From Neospora caninum Liverpool (lineage: Eukaryota > Apicomplexa > Conoidasida > Eucoccidiorida > Sarcocystidae): a DNA stretch of 64,000 nt. Under the pieces are notes generated by a model that saw only the letters and a program-made list of their open reading frames with translations, was not told the DNA's origin and ran no database searches. Both the position numbers and the translations under genes were made by a program. Numbering within the stretch: position 1 is the stretch's first letter; the number at the start of each line of letters is the position of its first letter. The DNA lies in contig NC_018390.1 in NCBI RefSeq assembly GCF_000208865.1, positions 2,994,270 to 3,058,269 of the forward strand. The letters run 5' to 3'. Below are positions 25,301-37,439 of this stretch, piece after piece.

Positions 25301-28300
25301 AAGAGGCGCCGACAAATTTGGAAACAACCCGGGGTGCGAGGCAAGCCGCTGCGCATCGGGTTCCTTCTTCGTCGCGTTCGCGGGATTCACAAAGGCGTCC
25401 AGAAACGGCGAGATCGCCGTCGACGCCAAGCCGCCCCCCACAGCAAGGCCCTGAGCCTTCCCGGCCTGTGCATTCTGGAACTGTCCCTGGCCGCCCGCCA
25501 GCGCCTGCAGCAGCAACTGCTTTTGCAGGAGCAGCTCTGGAGAGACGTTCTGCGCGCCATGCGCCCCGCCCCCCGCGAACGGATGGAGCACAGATCCGAG
25601 CCCCAGCGTTTGGGGGAAGGCCGAGGCGTTCGAGGACGCTGGCAAGGCCCCCGGCAGGAGCCGCAGGGACGAGGATGACACAGCGGAAGACAAGAGCGAC
25701 GGGACGCCAGGCGGCGAGGCACGCTGGAGCGCATTGAGGCTCTCCTCCACGCCGAGCGCCGACCCCGCGGGCAGGGGCTGCGCGACGCGCGTCGACAGGG
25801 GAAGCGAGGAGCCCACCGCATCCCTGCCGTCCGCGTCGCCGCCAGGCCGTGCGGGACTGGTGGCGCTGGCCGACGAATTCGGTAGCCCCTTCGTCTCTTC
25901 TTCGCGCCTCGCCGAGAGCGTGTCGCCCTGCGCCGTCTTGGTGTCCCCTCCTGAAGGCTCTGTCTCCAGGTTCGGCTGCGAAACCCCACTCTGAGCCTGG
26001 TCTGTCTCCGCGCCCGCCGCGACCCCATCTGGGCTCGCAGTCACCGAAACGTCGTTCGGTTCGTGCGTCCCGCCCGCTTCGGCCCGCGTCTCGCCCTCGG
26101 CCGCCCGCTGCGGCGTGGCAGTCTGCGAAGGCGAGGAAGCGACCGGGGAAGACAAGGCAGTCGGCGCAGGGGGAAGCGACGCGGCGAATGCCCGTTCCCG
26201 CTCGAATTCCTTGGCAGCTTGGATCGTGACGGCGTCGTTGTGTGTGGGGCAGAAGACCGCTTTCCACACGCGCTCGCGGCCCGCGCCTTCCACTGCGCCT
26301 TCCCAGAGCGAGGCAATCACGCAGACGCACTTTGCTCCGCGGGCGCAAGTGACGTGCAGCCGGTTCGCACATCCCGGAAATCCGCACGAGATCGGAAACC
26401 CCTCGCGTTTCCTGCAAATCACGCACCGCCAGGCCATCGCCCGAGCGACCGAGAGCGACTGTCGAATGTCCACCGGCTCGTCCAGCTGCAGCGTGCGCCG
26501 AAACTGGGGCCCGGAGCGGCAGTACAAAACGCAGCAACTGTGGACCCAAATCTTCTCGGGGCCGCGCCGCATCGCCCCGCCCCCCTGTCCACACAACTTG
26601 CACACCACTGAGGAGACCGACGGTGAGGACGCGGCAGCGTCGACGGCAGACGCTGGCGCGGTCTTCTCGGGTCCGGAGCTCGGGGTTTGCCTGGTCTCCT
26701 GGCTCGCCGCTGCCGCCTCGGAGGGCCCAGGCGCGCCTGGCGAGGCCTCCCGCTGACCGTTTCGTTCTTTCGACTTCCGCGCAGTCGCTTCCGAGTCCTT
26801 CTTCCGCAGCCACGTGCAGAGGGAGCAAAACCAGGGACCGTCAGGGATCTGCATGACGCCGTAGCAGAACTGGTGCACTGCGCAGCCGCAGCCGTCGCAG
26901 AACACGATGTTGTTGTGCTGTTCGCACTCCCCCACCACGCACACACTGCAGACTGCGTCTTCGTCGGCGCCGCTCTCTCCCCGCTGGGAAGACGCCGAGG
27001 ACGCACACGCCGCCGACGCGGCAGGGGAAGAAGACGTCGCAGGGAAAGAAGACGCGGGAGAAGAGAGCGTCTGCTGCCCAGATGGGTCGGAGATCCGAGT
27101 GCGTTTCAGGTCGCCTGCAGACGAGTCGGGACTGTTGTCCTGGGTCCGCGCACCCGTCGGCGTTTCTTCCTTTCCTTCGGTCTGGCCTGCGCCGCCGCGC
27201 TCTGCACAGGTGGGAGACTCCCCAGCTGTCTCTCCAGGCGACGCCTGCGGGAGGGAAGTCTCCGGAGAGGTCTTCGCCGACGCCCTGTCTGCGCCGGTCG
27301 CGCTCCCGAGCGCCGCAGGAGAGCCGCTCTGATTCGCGAGACTCCCCGCACTCGAGCTCGCCGGCAGAGCGGAAGGCTGCGTCGCCGCGGCACCGCTCGG
27401 GGGACTAACCTGCCGCTGGGACGGAGCGGTCGCTGTTGTCCCTGCAGAAGGAAGTCCCTGAGGTCGGAACAACCGCGGGGCGGAGAAGGGGGAAGACGAA
27501 GGAAGCGACGAAGCGAGGGAAGACAGAAGCGCGACGTGCGGCGGCGAAGAGGACGAGAGAAGCGCCGCCTGGAGGAGGTTGCCAGGAAGAAAGGGCGTCC
27601 CCAGCTGCGCAGCCGGCGCCGGACTCGTCCCAGTGCTCCGTCTGCGGCTTATATTCGAAGGGTCACCGCCATTGCCCGCGGGGGCGCCTCCAGCGTGGGT
27701 GGGCGAGGTCGCCTGCGCTCCCAGGGTCGCCTCGCTCGGGCCGGGGAGCGACTGCCCAGAGCCTCCCGAGGGGGTTCGGAGGCCAGCCGCGGGGCGAGAA
27801 GCCCCGGGGAGCGAGGGCAGCGAGGCGCAGTCGAGCGACGGCGGCCGAGCCACGAACCGCGGCTGCAGGGACTGGAGAGGCTGCAACCCGAACGAGGGGA
27901 GAGTCCGCAGCGCAGCCACGAGGTTGGGAGGCGCGACGACAGAAGGCGACGCGCCTGCCGCCATTCCGCCAGGAGGCAGAGAGGCATTGAGAGGCGAAGT
28001 CGAGGGAGCGAGAGACAAGTTTGGCCGCGCCGAAGACGCCGAGAGGCCAGTGTACGGACTGCCCATCGGCGGAGAGACGAGGACTGACGAGGAAGAGATC
28101 AAAGGAGAAGACGACGCCAAGGGCTGGAGAGAGCGAGACAGAGCCGCCGAGAGAAGCGCTGCACGCGAGGAAGGCGGCCGAGGCCCCGACGCGGGCCACG
28201 CCGCCAAGTTCCCCAGGAGGCTGCCTGAAACAGACCCGGCCAGCGGAGACTGGGTGGTCGCCGCCGCACCCGTCGTAGAGACTGAAGACGAAACTGAAGA

Positions 28301-29272
28301 CGAAGAGACAGAGGAGAAGGCAGCAGAGGGGCCAGAAGAGAGAGAAGAGGCAGGGGACGGAAGAGACGACGAGGCAGGAGAGAGCGCATTGACAGACGCT
28401 ACGGGACCATCTCCGACAGGCGGAGAGCCGGAGCGTCGGCGACTCGCACTGGGGCGGCCACGCCCAGATGACTCCTCAGGCTTTGACTCAGACGCCCGCG
28501 CGGGCGAAGAAACGGTTCCAGACACAGGGAGAGAAGTGGAGAGCCGCAGCGGATCCGGAATCGGAAAGCCTTCTGCGTCTGTACACTTGGACGAGAAGGC
28601 CGACGTATCGCCCTCTTCTGATCCGGCAAACTTTGTGCTCCCCGTTTTCCCTCCCGGCGCCAACGGTGTGCGCGCGGGGCCTTCCGCTGCGCCGCTCCCT
28701 GCACTGTCGACAGGGCTTGAGCCATTTCTCTTGCCCACAGAAGCTCTTCTCTCGAGAGACTTGGAAGGCGAGGCTCTGGAGGCGGGAAGCGCCGGACTCG
28801 CCTTGGCCTTTTTGAACGGCGGGCCGGGAGACGAAACAGCAGCCAAAGACGCGACCGCCTCCTTCTCGTCGACCGAAGAGGAAGACGCCGCCGCCGCGCC
28901 GTTGTTGACGCACGCACTTGGATGAGGGTCAGAGGGTGAGAGCGTGACGCTTCGCTCGCCCTCGCCTCCCCCTTGGGCGGGGTTACACCCGAGAGGCGGC
29001 GTCATCGTTGGAGACAAAGGGACACGGGAAGAAGATGCAGAACTTCTCGAAGGGATGCTGGAACACTTCCTCGCGACACCATCGTCGCGGCTGGTTCCTC
29101 TGTCGTCTTCTCCTCGCTTGTCCGCACAAATGCCGGTCGCTGGCCAAACAGAAATGGAGCTGTCGGCCTCCGAGGTGGTCTGGGCGGAAGAAAGCGCGTC
29201 TGCGGGTCCTGAAGAGGACGGCGTGGAAGAGTCTGGACCCGTCTGGTCTGCATGCGCAGACGGCAGCCCCAT
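13324..29272 (-). CDS. giant nuclear protein with three PHD/zinc-knuckle/ePHD (PZP) modules
   Basis: Probably a chromatin reader or scaffold. PZP modules of BRPF, JADE and AF10 proteins bind histone H3 and nucleosomes; this role is inferred from family. Exons (minus): 29272-21656, 21382-19895, 19592-19201, 18934-17494, 16811-16113, 15252-13324. All phases join and give about 4,521 aa. Module 1 (about residues 773-1006) has a PHD from CSVCVVGEC to WFCSLC and an ePHD from CKLCGQGGG to FCPTH. Module 2 (about 2961-3155) runs from CCVC through WICRRC; its knuckle Cys-x-x-Cys is completed exactly across the 19895/19592 junction (CQ|ICGTGGGALK). Module 3 (about 3414-3879) starts CAVC, with long low-complexity inserts before FLCEAC and inside the ePHD, which ends FCTH at the exon edge. 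Between modules lie long Ser/Ala/Pro-rich stretches and conserved-looking patches such as GGHRWFVKPWGWHESPYANL (about 2500). No catalytic domain was recognised. The start is the first ATG of the 7.6 kb open exon. The low-complexity spacers are typical of coccidian nuclear proteins. Confidence 0.8.
19731..19772. repeat. (TA)n followed by (GT)n microsatellite in a PZP-gene intron
   Basis: A TA run at about 19731-19760 passes directly into a GT run ending near 19772. It sits between PZP exons 2 and 3, within the intron inferred from the splice sites at 19895 and 19592. Confidence 0.95.
21383..21655 (-). other. in-frame, stop-free intron in the PZP gene
   Basis: On the minus strand the boundaries read CAG|GTGAGA and TTTACAG|GTCTCG. 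The 273-base segment is a multiple of three and has no stop codon, so the frame stays open if it is retained. Its translation is rich in Leu, Cys, Ser and Phe from pyrimidine tracts, unlike the flanking conserved sequence (QCAQFLQ before, VSSVLSRDLRRL after), which supports it being an intron. Confidence 0.7.
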
Positions 29273-32200
29273 CGGCTCCGTTGCACGAACGCAGGTTCCC
29301 CGAGAAAGCTCGAAACCCGACCCCTTCCCCTCGATTGTCGAACATGCATGCGAATTTCCTGTCCAGGAAAACGTAGGCGTAAGGCAGTTCTAAAGAGTCC
29401 GAGTCCGCCAAAAAAGTGCGTAGGTGGGGGCACACAGGCAGGCGAGCAATCAAAGATCACCCGAGCTTCCTCCCTTCTACGCGAGAGGTTTGGGAAACGG
29501 GGTTCAGTTGCCGATGCCCCAGACGCAGAGAGTCAACAGGGGAGACGCAAACGACAAGACATCCGCGAGACGACGAAGAAAAAGGAATCTTTCAGGGTAG
29601 AGCGAAGAAAAAGAACTCTGACTCCGAGCTGCCCTCGGGATGAATCAAAGGAGAGAGGCGCGTTGACCCCAGACGACTACAGTGAACAAGAAGCAAGCAC
29701 GGCGGCCGCGCAGCCAGAGAGGAGAAAGAGAGTGAGAGACAAAGGGATCGGGAAAGACAGACCGAGACGGGACGAAAAGAAAGAAGACGAGACAGGGAGA
29801 GACGAGACAGGGAGTGATGAGAAAGGCACGAGTTACCAAGACAGGAGACGTAGGGCGGGAGAGAAGGAAAAGGAACAGTCCGGACAATCCGAGAGAAACA
29901 GCCGAGAACAGACAGCCGACAAATACAACCAAGAAGGGAGTTGGTGTGCCAGCAGGCCCAGAAAAAAAGACGACGGAGAGACAACTGGAAAACGAGAGAG
30001 TCCGAGAAAAGCGAGGCAAGCGCACCGCATAGGCTGGCGAGCAACTTCTCGTTAGGGAAGGAGACAACGTGGACTGTTTGGGAGCGAGCGAAAGAGCACA
30101 TTTCCAGGTTTCTGGGTAAAGAAAAAGGAATACCGGGCGCATGAAACCAGTGCCAGAAAAAAAAAACGATCGCGGCGGAAGAGAGTGTGCGTCGGCGTTC
30201 CACGAGATGGATACTTGGGAAAAAAGGAATGCGCGAGACGCTTCGCGCCTCTTCTTCGCGTGGTTGCCGCCTTTCGTCCCTCAAAAGAAAAAGGATTTTC
30301 GCGTGTCTCTCGCGAATGCGTCTTTCTCGCGAATGCGTCTTTCTCCGCTCCGGCGCGTAGGAATCTCCCCGGAAAGAAACGGAGAGCAAAGGAACACGAG
30401 AGGCCAATAAAAAGCGGGTGGACGCTTTTGTTCGGGGGTTCACACCGCCAGGTCGTCAGAGCAGCCACAAATCGTGCAAATCTGGATGCAGGCCAGTTTC
30501 GGAATTCCCGTCGTTGGCGCCAAAACACGAGAAAGGGAGGAAAATGGTTCGAACTTGCCCCAGGTGGGGCGCGCCTGTTTTCTTCCGAGCAGAGAGCGAC
30601 GACATCTGTCAGGTTTTTGGCGCGTTTTTGGAGGCACCGTGCTACCCCAAAAATGGCAGGTCGTCCTTTCTCGTCGTAGGACCGGCTTTTGGCCTCGAAA
30701 CTCGAAGGCAGCCTTCCTCCGAATTCAAAAATCGCGGGAGAGGGAAAAGCAGTTACAGGAAGCCCGATGGTCACGCCATGCTCGCTATGCCCCAAAGTGT
30801 GCTTCAGGCATCGCCCGTTTTTCGTCCCCTCTTTGAATCCGCCGCCCAGAAAGAACGACCGGAGGAACACCGAAAAAATCGCGCGCAGCCTGGGGGCGCC
30901 GTATCTTCTGCAGGCTGAAAGATGCTTCAGTCCGCGTTGCGCGTCACTCCCGCTCTCTCACCTGGGAAAGAAACACAGAGGCGCGCTCCTCGGAAAACCA
31001 GCGGCGAATGGTTGCGCAGTTGACCTCTATATGACACAAACACTCTCGCCCACGCTGTGGCACACACCACCAAACCAGAAAAACCCTCTCATGCACTAAA
31101 ACGCGCCTGGCCATTTCCACAACTCGCGAGACACACGGCAGGTTAACAACGCAGTAGTCTGCTCGCGGCACCCGCAATTCTGGGAACGCGCGAACGAGGA
31201 GAAAGCGCTCGAGACCTGCAGGCAAATTCACCAAGAGGACTTTGCACAGAAACGCGGCAAACGTGCAGTTTCCACCTACACAATCCCTCTTTTCTCGAGG
31301 TGGGCACCCGCGCGCACACCCGCGTGTGGACTGCCGCGACACGCTGTACAGGCTCACAGTACCGAATGTAAGCCGATTCCAGTTAAACGGATCAGCGGAT
31401 GGTTCAAGTGCTGCCGGGTTGACAGTCAGATGCGAGGAAGTCACCGCAACTTGGTGACATTCGCAGCAGGTCTGTCCGCGGTTTTTTACAAAACACACCA
31501 GACCTTTCCTGTGGCGATTTGTTTGAAGCGAGAAACCGCCGCGACCCGCGAGACACATACACGGGATCGGAGGCCTAGAGCAGGCCCTCGTCATGGCGGG
31601 CGCGGTGTGACCAAGGCAGTTTGCTCTAGATTCCAACTGGGGTACACTGAAACAATGGACACCCACGAAACCTTCAGGAACGGGCCGGGGTTTTATCTTT
31701 CAAGTTCGGCGCCCAAGTCTCCCGAGATGGCCTTTTTGTGAGATGTCGATATGACGAAGAAAAACTGGACACGCATGGCGTCGGGAGGGCGAACGTCTCC
31801 TGCGTAGGTTTTGAGATGACCCTTCGGTGTGTGAGGCGCTCTGAAAAGTCAGAAAGGGGCGAAGCGTGCCGCCTGGGAAGCGTTTTGGCAATGCTCGTTT
31901 ACCTTTCCTGTTTATTTCTGCAGAGTTCATAGGACGCAGGTAACCAGATATTCGTGTGCCAAGTACAGTCACGCCATGGTACCTGGCCAGCGAACAGTTC
32001 GCTGGTGTCTGTTTCCACTAGGGGGGAATTGAGCCATTGGATTGAGGGTTGGTCTGATCGATATTTACTTCCCTTTCTGCGAAAGTAGCGTCGCAAATTG
32101 GGCAAGTTAATGCAGCGGGATGGTTAAGCTGTGTGTGTTGCTGTTTCGCGTTGGGTGATACGGGCGGAGCTGCCGATCCCCACGAGAGCAGTGAGCAACG

Positions 32201-33339
32201 TCATCCAGAACCCGCATGTGGTAGCAGTGTGTCAGTAAAGTTTGCAGCCTCGGAATAAACAGAGGAGTCTTCTCTGAGAGCGCGTTTCTACCCCCGCCAC
32301 TGCTCCGGCAGAAACTTCCATTCAGTGAATGCGTCACTCGTCACAGTGTCTCGGCGAAACCATCCATCCACGCAAGGGAATGCCGCAGTGCAAGTGCTAA
32401 CTATGGTATTGTGAAGTGCTGAGCGCCCTCACACCTGACTGCAGGCGGTAGCCCTCGTCAGAAGGTTGAGGCATGCACGACTACATAAAGAGCTCGGACC
32501 TCCGTGCAAAGAAAACGTTTTCCCTAGTAGGTGGGTGTGTCACTGTTGCGGAATGAAAAGACCGAAAAAAACTCCAGCGTGCCTGAATTGAGATAAGGAA
32601 GGATTCTTTGGCGGGGATGTTTGCGGTGGAGGGGCGTGGGTGTGTCTACAGTTGGACGCCTGGCTTAGATCTGCTGTCTTTGCGTATCGGATCCAAGAGC
32701 TACTGCGTTAGCAGAGCATAGTGAAGACCTCCTAATGTAAATAGAAGAACCAAACCGGAAGCCCCTAGTTCTCCTGTTCGTGTCATCTCCGTTCGGTTCG
32801 AGTTATCCAGTTATGGATCACCGACCCTCTGTACGGGTTGTTCAGGCACATGGGTCTACAAGTTCCTTGCAAGATGAAAGTCACATCGCCTCACATGCCT
32901 GTGAAAAATGCTAAGAAACGCCATCCTGTACTACGGTGGCGAGTGACTCTGTTCTGCATATCGTTGGAAAGTTCACGCCTACGCCGGTTGTTACCATGAA
33001 CTCACCGAGGAACACAGCAGTCCGGCATTCCAAGACAATGGATTCGGTCAGCCCCACGTATGCTGCAGCGAACCTGTTCCACTGGCATAAAACACGAGAA
33101 TCCCGTCGAATATCAGTCGCTCCGGGAATGGCGGACACAAGCATGCACAGCCACGCCGCTGGGTGAATGCGAATGGAAGCTGCTCCTCTGCTGAGGGGCC
33201 GTTGCGTACAATTAGGAGGGGCATTTCTGAGCAGCGGAAACCAGATTTAATGAGGAAAAACCTGCGAGAAAGAAGCAACCAGCTGTTATGTTCCTTTCTC
33301 CTCCACAAAAACCTCAGCCCGTTAGTAAGGCGCAAAAAG
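29273..33339. other. 5' flank of the PZP gene, no recognised gene
   Basis: The first part (to about 30.4 kb) is purine-rich on the plus strand and pyrimidine-rich on the minus strand, and likely contains the 5' UTR and promoter of the minus-strand PZP gene. Open frames here, including one of 283 codons on the minus strand ending at 29592, are Ser, Leu, Arg and Phe rich and show no domain. From about 31.7 kb the composition becomes balanced. A 17-base tandem repeat lies at 30309-30342. No promoter element could be identified with confidence. Confidence 0.5.
30309..30342. repeat. two perfect tandem copies of a 17-base unit
   Basis: The unit CTCGCGAATGCGTCTTT occurs twice in direct succession upstream of the PZP gene. 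It is too short to say whether it has a regulatory role. Confidence 0.9.
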
Positions 33340-33423
33340 TCCGGTGACCCGGAATCGAACCAGGGACCAACAGATTTCTGCGACTTCTACAGTCTGCCGC
33401 TCTACCAACTGAGCTATCACCGG
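33340..33423 (-). tRNA. tRNA-Tyr (GUA), intron-containing, copy 1
   Basis: The minus strand folds as a tRNA. The acceptor pair is CCGGTGA/TCACCGG with discriminator A. The D region reads TAGCTCAGTTGGTAGAGC, the anticodon stem GCAGA/TCTGT, the loop CTGTAG...A with anticodon GUA, and the T arm GGTTCGATTCC. An 11-base intron (33376-33386) sits one base 3' of the anticodon, the canonical position. A run of A on the plus strand just downstream (33334-33338) gives a short T-run on the minus strand, fitting RNA polymerase III termination. No 3' CCA is encoded. Confidence 0.93.
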
Positions 33424-34135
33424 TGAGCTTTCCTTGGTTCACCTCGGCAACGCAAGAGGAATTTCGTCACCACATAACTCCCACACCTACACTTTTGTTT
33501 GCAGGACATATTTCACGGTACCTCCCGCAGTTGTGGGGGAAAATGAACCGAAAGCAACAGAAAGGAAACACTATTCGCTGACTTGCTGCGGGGTTCCGTA
33601 CCCGTAGCGTTACCCGATGGGCACACAGCAGCGGGCGCTGCACGGCATAGCATCGCGTGGACGTTGACTGTTTGATTCCAGAAGAGACCCGCGACACTGG
33701 AGACAGACGCAAGGCAAGCGAATGTGTCAAGACTCGTACGCGGAACAAACTAGTGCACCGGTACGACCACGCGTCCGAGGTTGTTTCGCCGGGAGCACGG
33801 ATCGGCTCACACTTTGGGGATCCCTCTTGTACCGAACACGAAAAGGGTGGTGTTCAGTTGCCATTACCGTGAATAAGAGCCGTCTTGCGCATCCGTATTC
33901 CTGTACTCCTTCGATTTTTCCTAATAATCGTAGGAATCTAGTTTCACTGGCGGCGTGCGGGCTTTTCCGCTACGCTGTCAATGACACTGGCAACGTAGGA
34001 GACACCATGTCACGCCGACACGACACGCAAACAGCCCCTTACCAAACCGAATGTGGTGTCTCTTTGGTCCGTGTCGTGGTACGGTTGAAGGGACGGCAGA
34101 TATGGGACTGAAAAGCGCATGCCAACGCAAAATCC

Positions 34136-34219
34136 TCCGGTGACCCGGAATCGAACCAGGGACCAACAGATTTCTGCGACTTCTACAGTCTGCCGCTCTA
34201 CCAACTGAGCTATCACCGG
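34136..34219 (-). tRNA. tRNA-Tyr (GUA), intron-containing, copy 2
   Basis: This copy is identical to the one about 800 bases to the left over the whole 84-base gene, including the 11-base intron, while the flanks are unrelated beyond a few bases. It is followed on the minus strand by a short T run. The close spacing, same strand and identical intron indicate a local duplication or recent gene conversion limited to the tRNA itself. Confidence 0.93.
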
Positions 34220-35448
34220 TGACAGTGGAACGCCACAGGTGTGGCGCCGAATCCGTCGCATAATGGGAATTCCGTCGCGCCCTGCCACGTGATCCCGGTG
34301 AACAGTTTTCGGACATCACGACATAACCCTGGGTCTGTTGCCTTCGAACTTTCAAAGACGACAAGTTCTGGGAAAACCCTTTATTTCGTGGCACCGGCAC
34401 TGCCCACTACGCTGGGAGGTCCGCGGTTCCGCATGGACCCAGTTGGAACACGTGATCGAACCTCACATAAACAGCAAATAACCATATTTGCCTCCTTTAC
34501 TCTGTGTGTGTATGTACTACACACATAACCGTATATATATATATCCCTACGAATATACAGATATATAAATGGGTGCTTACACATATGGATAGCTTCATGT
34601 GTCGTTTCGGGGCGACCGTGGGTTGTTGCTTCCAAAAGTGTGCAGCATGTGTGCGCCACCAAGCTGGTTGGGAGCAATGATTTCTGGGGGTTTAGAGTTC
34701 TCGCTGCAGAAGAAAAAGCAATGGAGGCCGCACGTGGCTGCGCGCACAGGCGTGCCGCCACTGGGGCGAAAACTGGAGTCGCACCAGCAGGCTTCTTGGT
34801 TCAACATTATCTCAACCGTGGGTAGCCATCCGCTTCTGTACCACTTTTACAGACAGCAACGCGGACGGCGATGATGTGCTCTCTTTCAGTGTTTTCAAAT
34901 GCGAGCGACGGAATGGGCGCAGATGATTAACAAGTGAATTGCGGCAACCGCGTTCCCGTGGTAGAGAAGAAAAACGCACGCGGTTCATAAGACACTGTCA
35001 ACCCCCCTGGGTGCTCCACGTCCTGCATAGACTCACATTTTCCTTGAAGGCAAATGTACATGCAAATATACACGCATGCTTTTGTACTCGCGCACGCATG
35101 TTTGTACACTGACACCTGCATATCGACATTATGGTGTACACATGCACATCGATGTCTATGGATGTCTACATGATTTTTTTATTATAATGTATTTCAGCAT
35201 TAACATCCTTGAACGTCGGGAGGTCCCCAGAATCTGGGTTGGATGGTGCCGCCTGCCTCATCGCAGACGACCTCTGACGCTGAAACGCTCCAGAAACGAG
35301 GTTCCGTATTCCTCGTACTGCACAAAGAAGCCAGACGCACAAAACAGGATTTTTTCGCGAGCGGAGAGCCAGGGCGAAGGGAAAAACGGAGAAAGAAAGA
35401 AAGGAAAAGAGCCACACAGTGGTGAACATGAAACAGTGGGAGAACGGT

Positions 35449-35449
35449 G

Positions 35450-35500
<51 letters not shown>

Positions 35501-35509
35501 GAGAGAGAA
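35449..35509. repeat. (TA)n joined to (GA)n microsatellite
   Basis: A TA run of about 18 bases passes directly into about 44 bases of GA repeats broken by a single GACA. Confidence 0.95.
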
Positions 35510-35796
35510 GTGCAGATCGTAACGGGACGACATAGCGATCGACGAAGTTGCAAAGAGGAATACTTCAATGTGAGAGAAAGCACGGAAAGACAAAAACGAG
35601 GAAACGAAAATGATGAAATCTGCGTGCCCGTGGCCATCTACCTGATGCCGACTGATGTGGTTGAGGTCGAACTGGGGACCGAGAGCAAAGCGGAAGCCTC
35701 CTGCAACACCGGAATGGCTGCGCGAGAGGAAACCAGAGGAATAGCACGAAATACTGCACATCTATGTGCACAAACATGCGCTTACCCCCTCCCCCC

Positions 35797-35823
35797 ATAT
35801 ATATATATATATATATATATATA
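35797..35823. repeat. (TA)n microsatellite
   Basis: Alternating TA run of about 27 bases preceded by a C run. Confidence 0.95.
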
Positions 35824-36656
35824 CGAACGTATTGTCATGCATGGGCTGATGTATGGCCAGTAGCTACCTTATTAGGCGATTCTGTTTCTTTACGTACACA
35901 CAAAAGTAGTGCAACTTCTCCACTATCTCCCTTCGTTTCAAGGGTACCCCTCGTTGCTTGTCACTCTTAATGCAAAGACTATGCTCGCATCGCGAAATGG
36001 ATCCTTTTTCCATTTCAATACAACCCTCCTCAAACATCTCCTGCATACCTATTCACGAAACGCGACATGAGCGAGTTTCCACGCACTCGAGTCCTCAGTC
36101 GGTTCTGCGGTTGATACACCGCTGCAGGCATCTCGACAGTCATTCGCAACTCATTTCGGCTACCTATCGAACACAGAACGGTTCACCTTTGTGAATACTC
36201 CAGTGCCTGCATATGCTCCACATCCACATCTGTTTCTGCATATCTTTCTTTAGTAGACATTTACACGTTTGTTCGAGTATTTAAAAAACGAAAAAAAAAG
36301 GCGAGACGAATTTGCGTCTCCGTTCTTCAGAGTTGTGAGCCTGCCTCGACTGGTAGTTTCTAAACAACGGCCAGTCAAAACCGATGAACCCGGAGAGGCC
36401 TACAGCTGGAGAGGAGACGGCAGGACGTGGACTCTCGGGAGAATGGGGCTGTGTGCTTTCTGACGGCGAAGAAGGCGCTGCAGCCGGAAAAAGACACGAC
36501 AGCAAAAAGACCACCTCTAAGTTGTTTTCTGTCGCCTTCACTCTCATGCTCTTGCTGCCGTCCTTTCTCTCTCTGTTTCTTTTCCCCGGGCTCTCGACTG
36601 CTCCCATTCGTCCCCTCTCGGTGGGTTCCGGGGCTTCTTCGCTCGCCCCGTCCCTT

Positions 36657-37399
36657 TCATCTTCCTTGGCCTATTGATTCTCTTTTTTTCGCGTTTCCAT
36701 TTCTCTGGACGCCTTCGATCCTTCGTCTCCACCGTCGCCGATGTGCCGACCTTTCTGTCTGTGCTCCCTTTAGGTTCCCTTTAGCTTCTGGTCCTCTCAC
36801 CGTCACCTCTGCTTGGAGCCTCAGCGCGAAGCCAGGAATCAAAGACGAACCTCCCACCAGATAAATGTTCTCCAGCAACTCTCTGGGAAAATCGAAGAGC
36901 CACCCCAGCCACACAAACGAGCACAAACCGTTCTGTTATTTGAAAGGTCGCGCATCGCTGATCTAAAGCGTCGTTTTTTTTACGTAAATCTCTATACACA
37001 CACCTACATCAATATGTTTGCTTGCTTATCTCCTCTCTGAAGTCAGATGATTTGAAGGGGAGCAGTGGTGAGCGACGGAGAGGGGAGACAGAGAAAAGAT
37101 GTCCCGGGCGGCGGCGTCTACATGGACAAAACCGTCCAGGAGAGTGCGAGACGTTCAGACACAAAACGATTCCTGTTTCTCTATCGGTTCTTGAGTCTTC
37201 CTCGCCTCATGCAGAAAATCGATTCTCTCTGATGCTCTGCTCCGGAAGCGAAAGCGTTACCGTTTGAGGTCGAGGGGGCATGCCTCCACGGCAGACAGCA
37301 AGGCGGCAGGCAGCGTCTCGCCGTCCAGCCTGTCCACCCCGCCACGATGATGCTGCGGTCAGACAGAGAAAGAATCCGACAAGAAATCCTACATGTATA

Positions 37400-37439
<40 letters not shown>

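Larger units (their letters stand above)
34220..36656. other. intergenic stretch between tRNA-Tyr and the actin-related gene
   Basis: This stretch holds several microsatellites (listed) and no frame I can assign. It must include the 3' UTR of the actin-related gene if that gene stops at 36657; if a further 3' exon exists it would lie here. The minus frame at 36281-36607 was examined for an actin C terminus and none was seen. Confidence 0.5.

Noticed and set aside
24858..28925. Long open frames antisense or out of frame to the PZP exon (for example minus 24858-26828, plus 27579-28925 and plus 26687-28087)
   Set aside because: They are Arg/Ala/Gly-rich shadows of a GC-rich coding exon. The frame kept has complete zinc-ligand patterns; the others have no domains.
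29592..30443. Minus-strand 283-codon frame upstream of the PZP gene
   Set aside because: Its composition (Ser, Leu, Phe, Arg) reflects a pyrimidine-rich leader. It has no domain and no splice link to the main frame was found.
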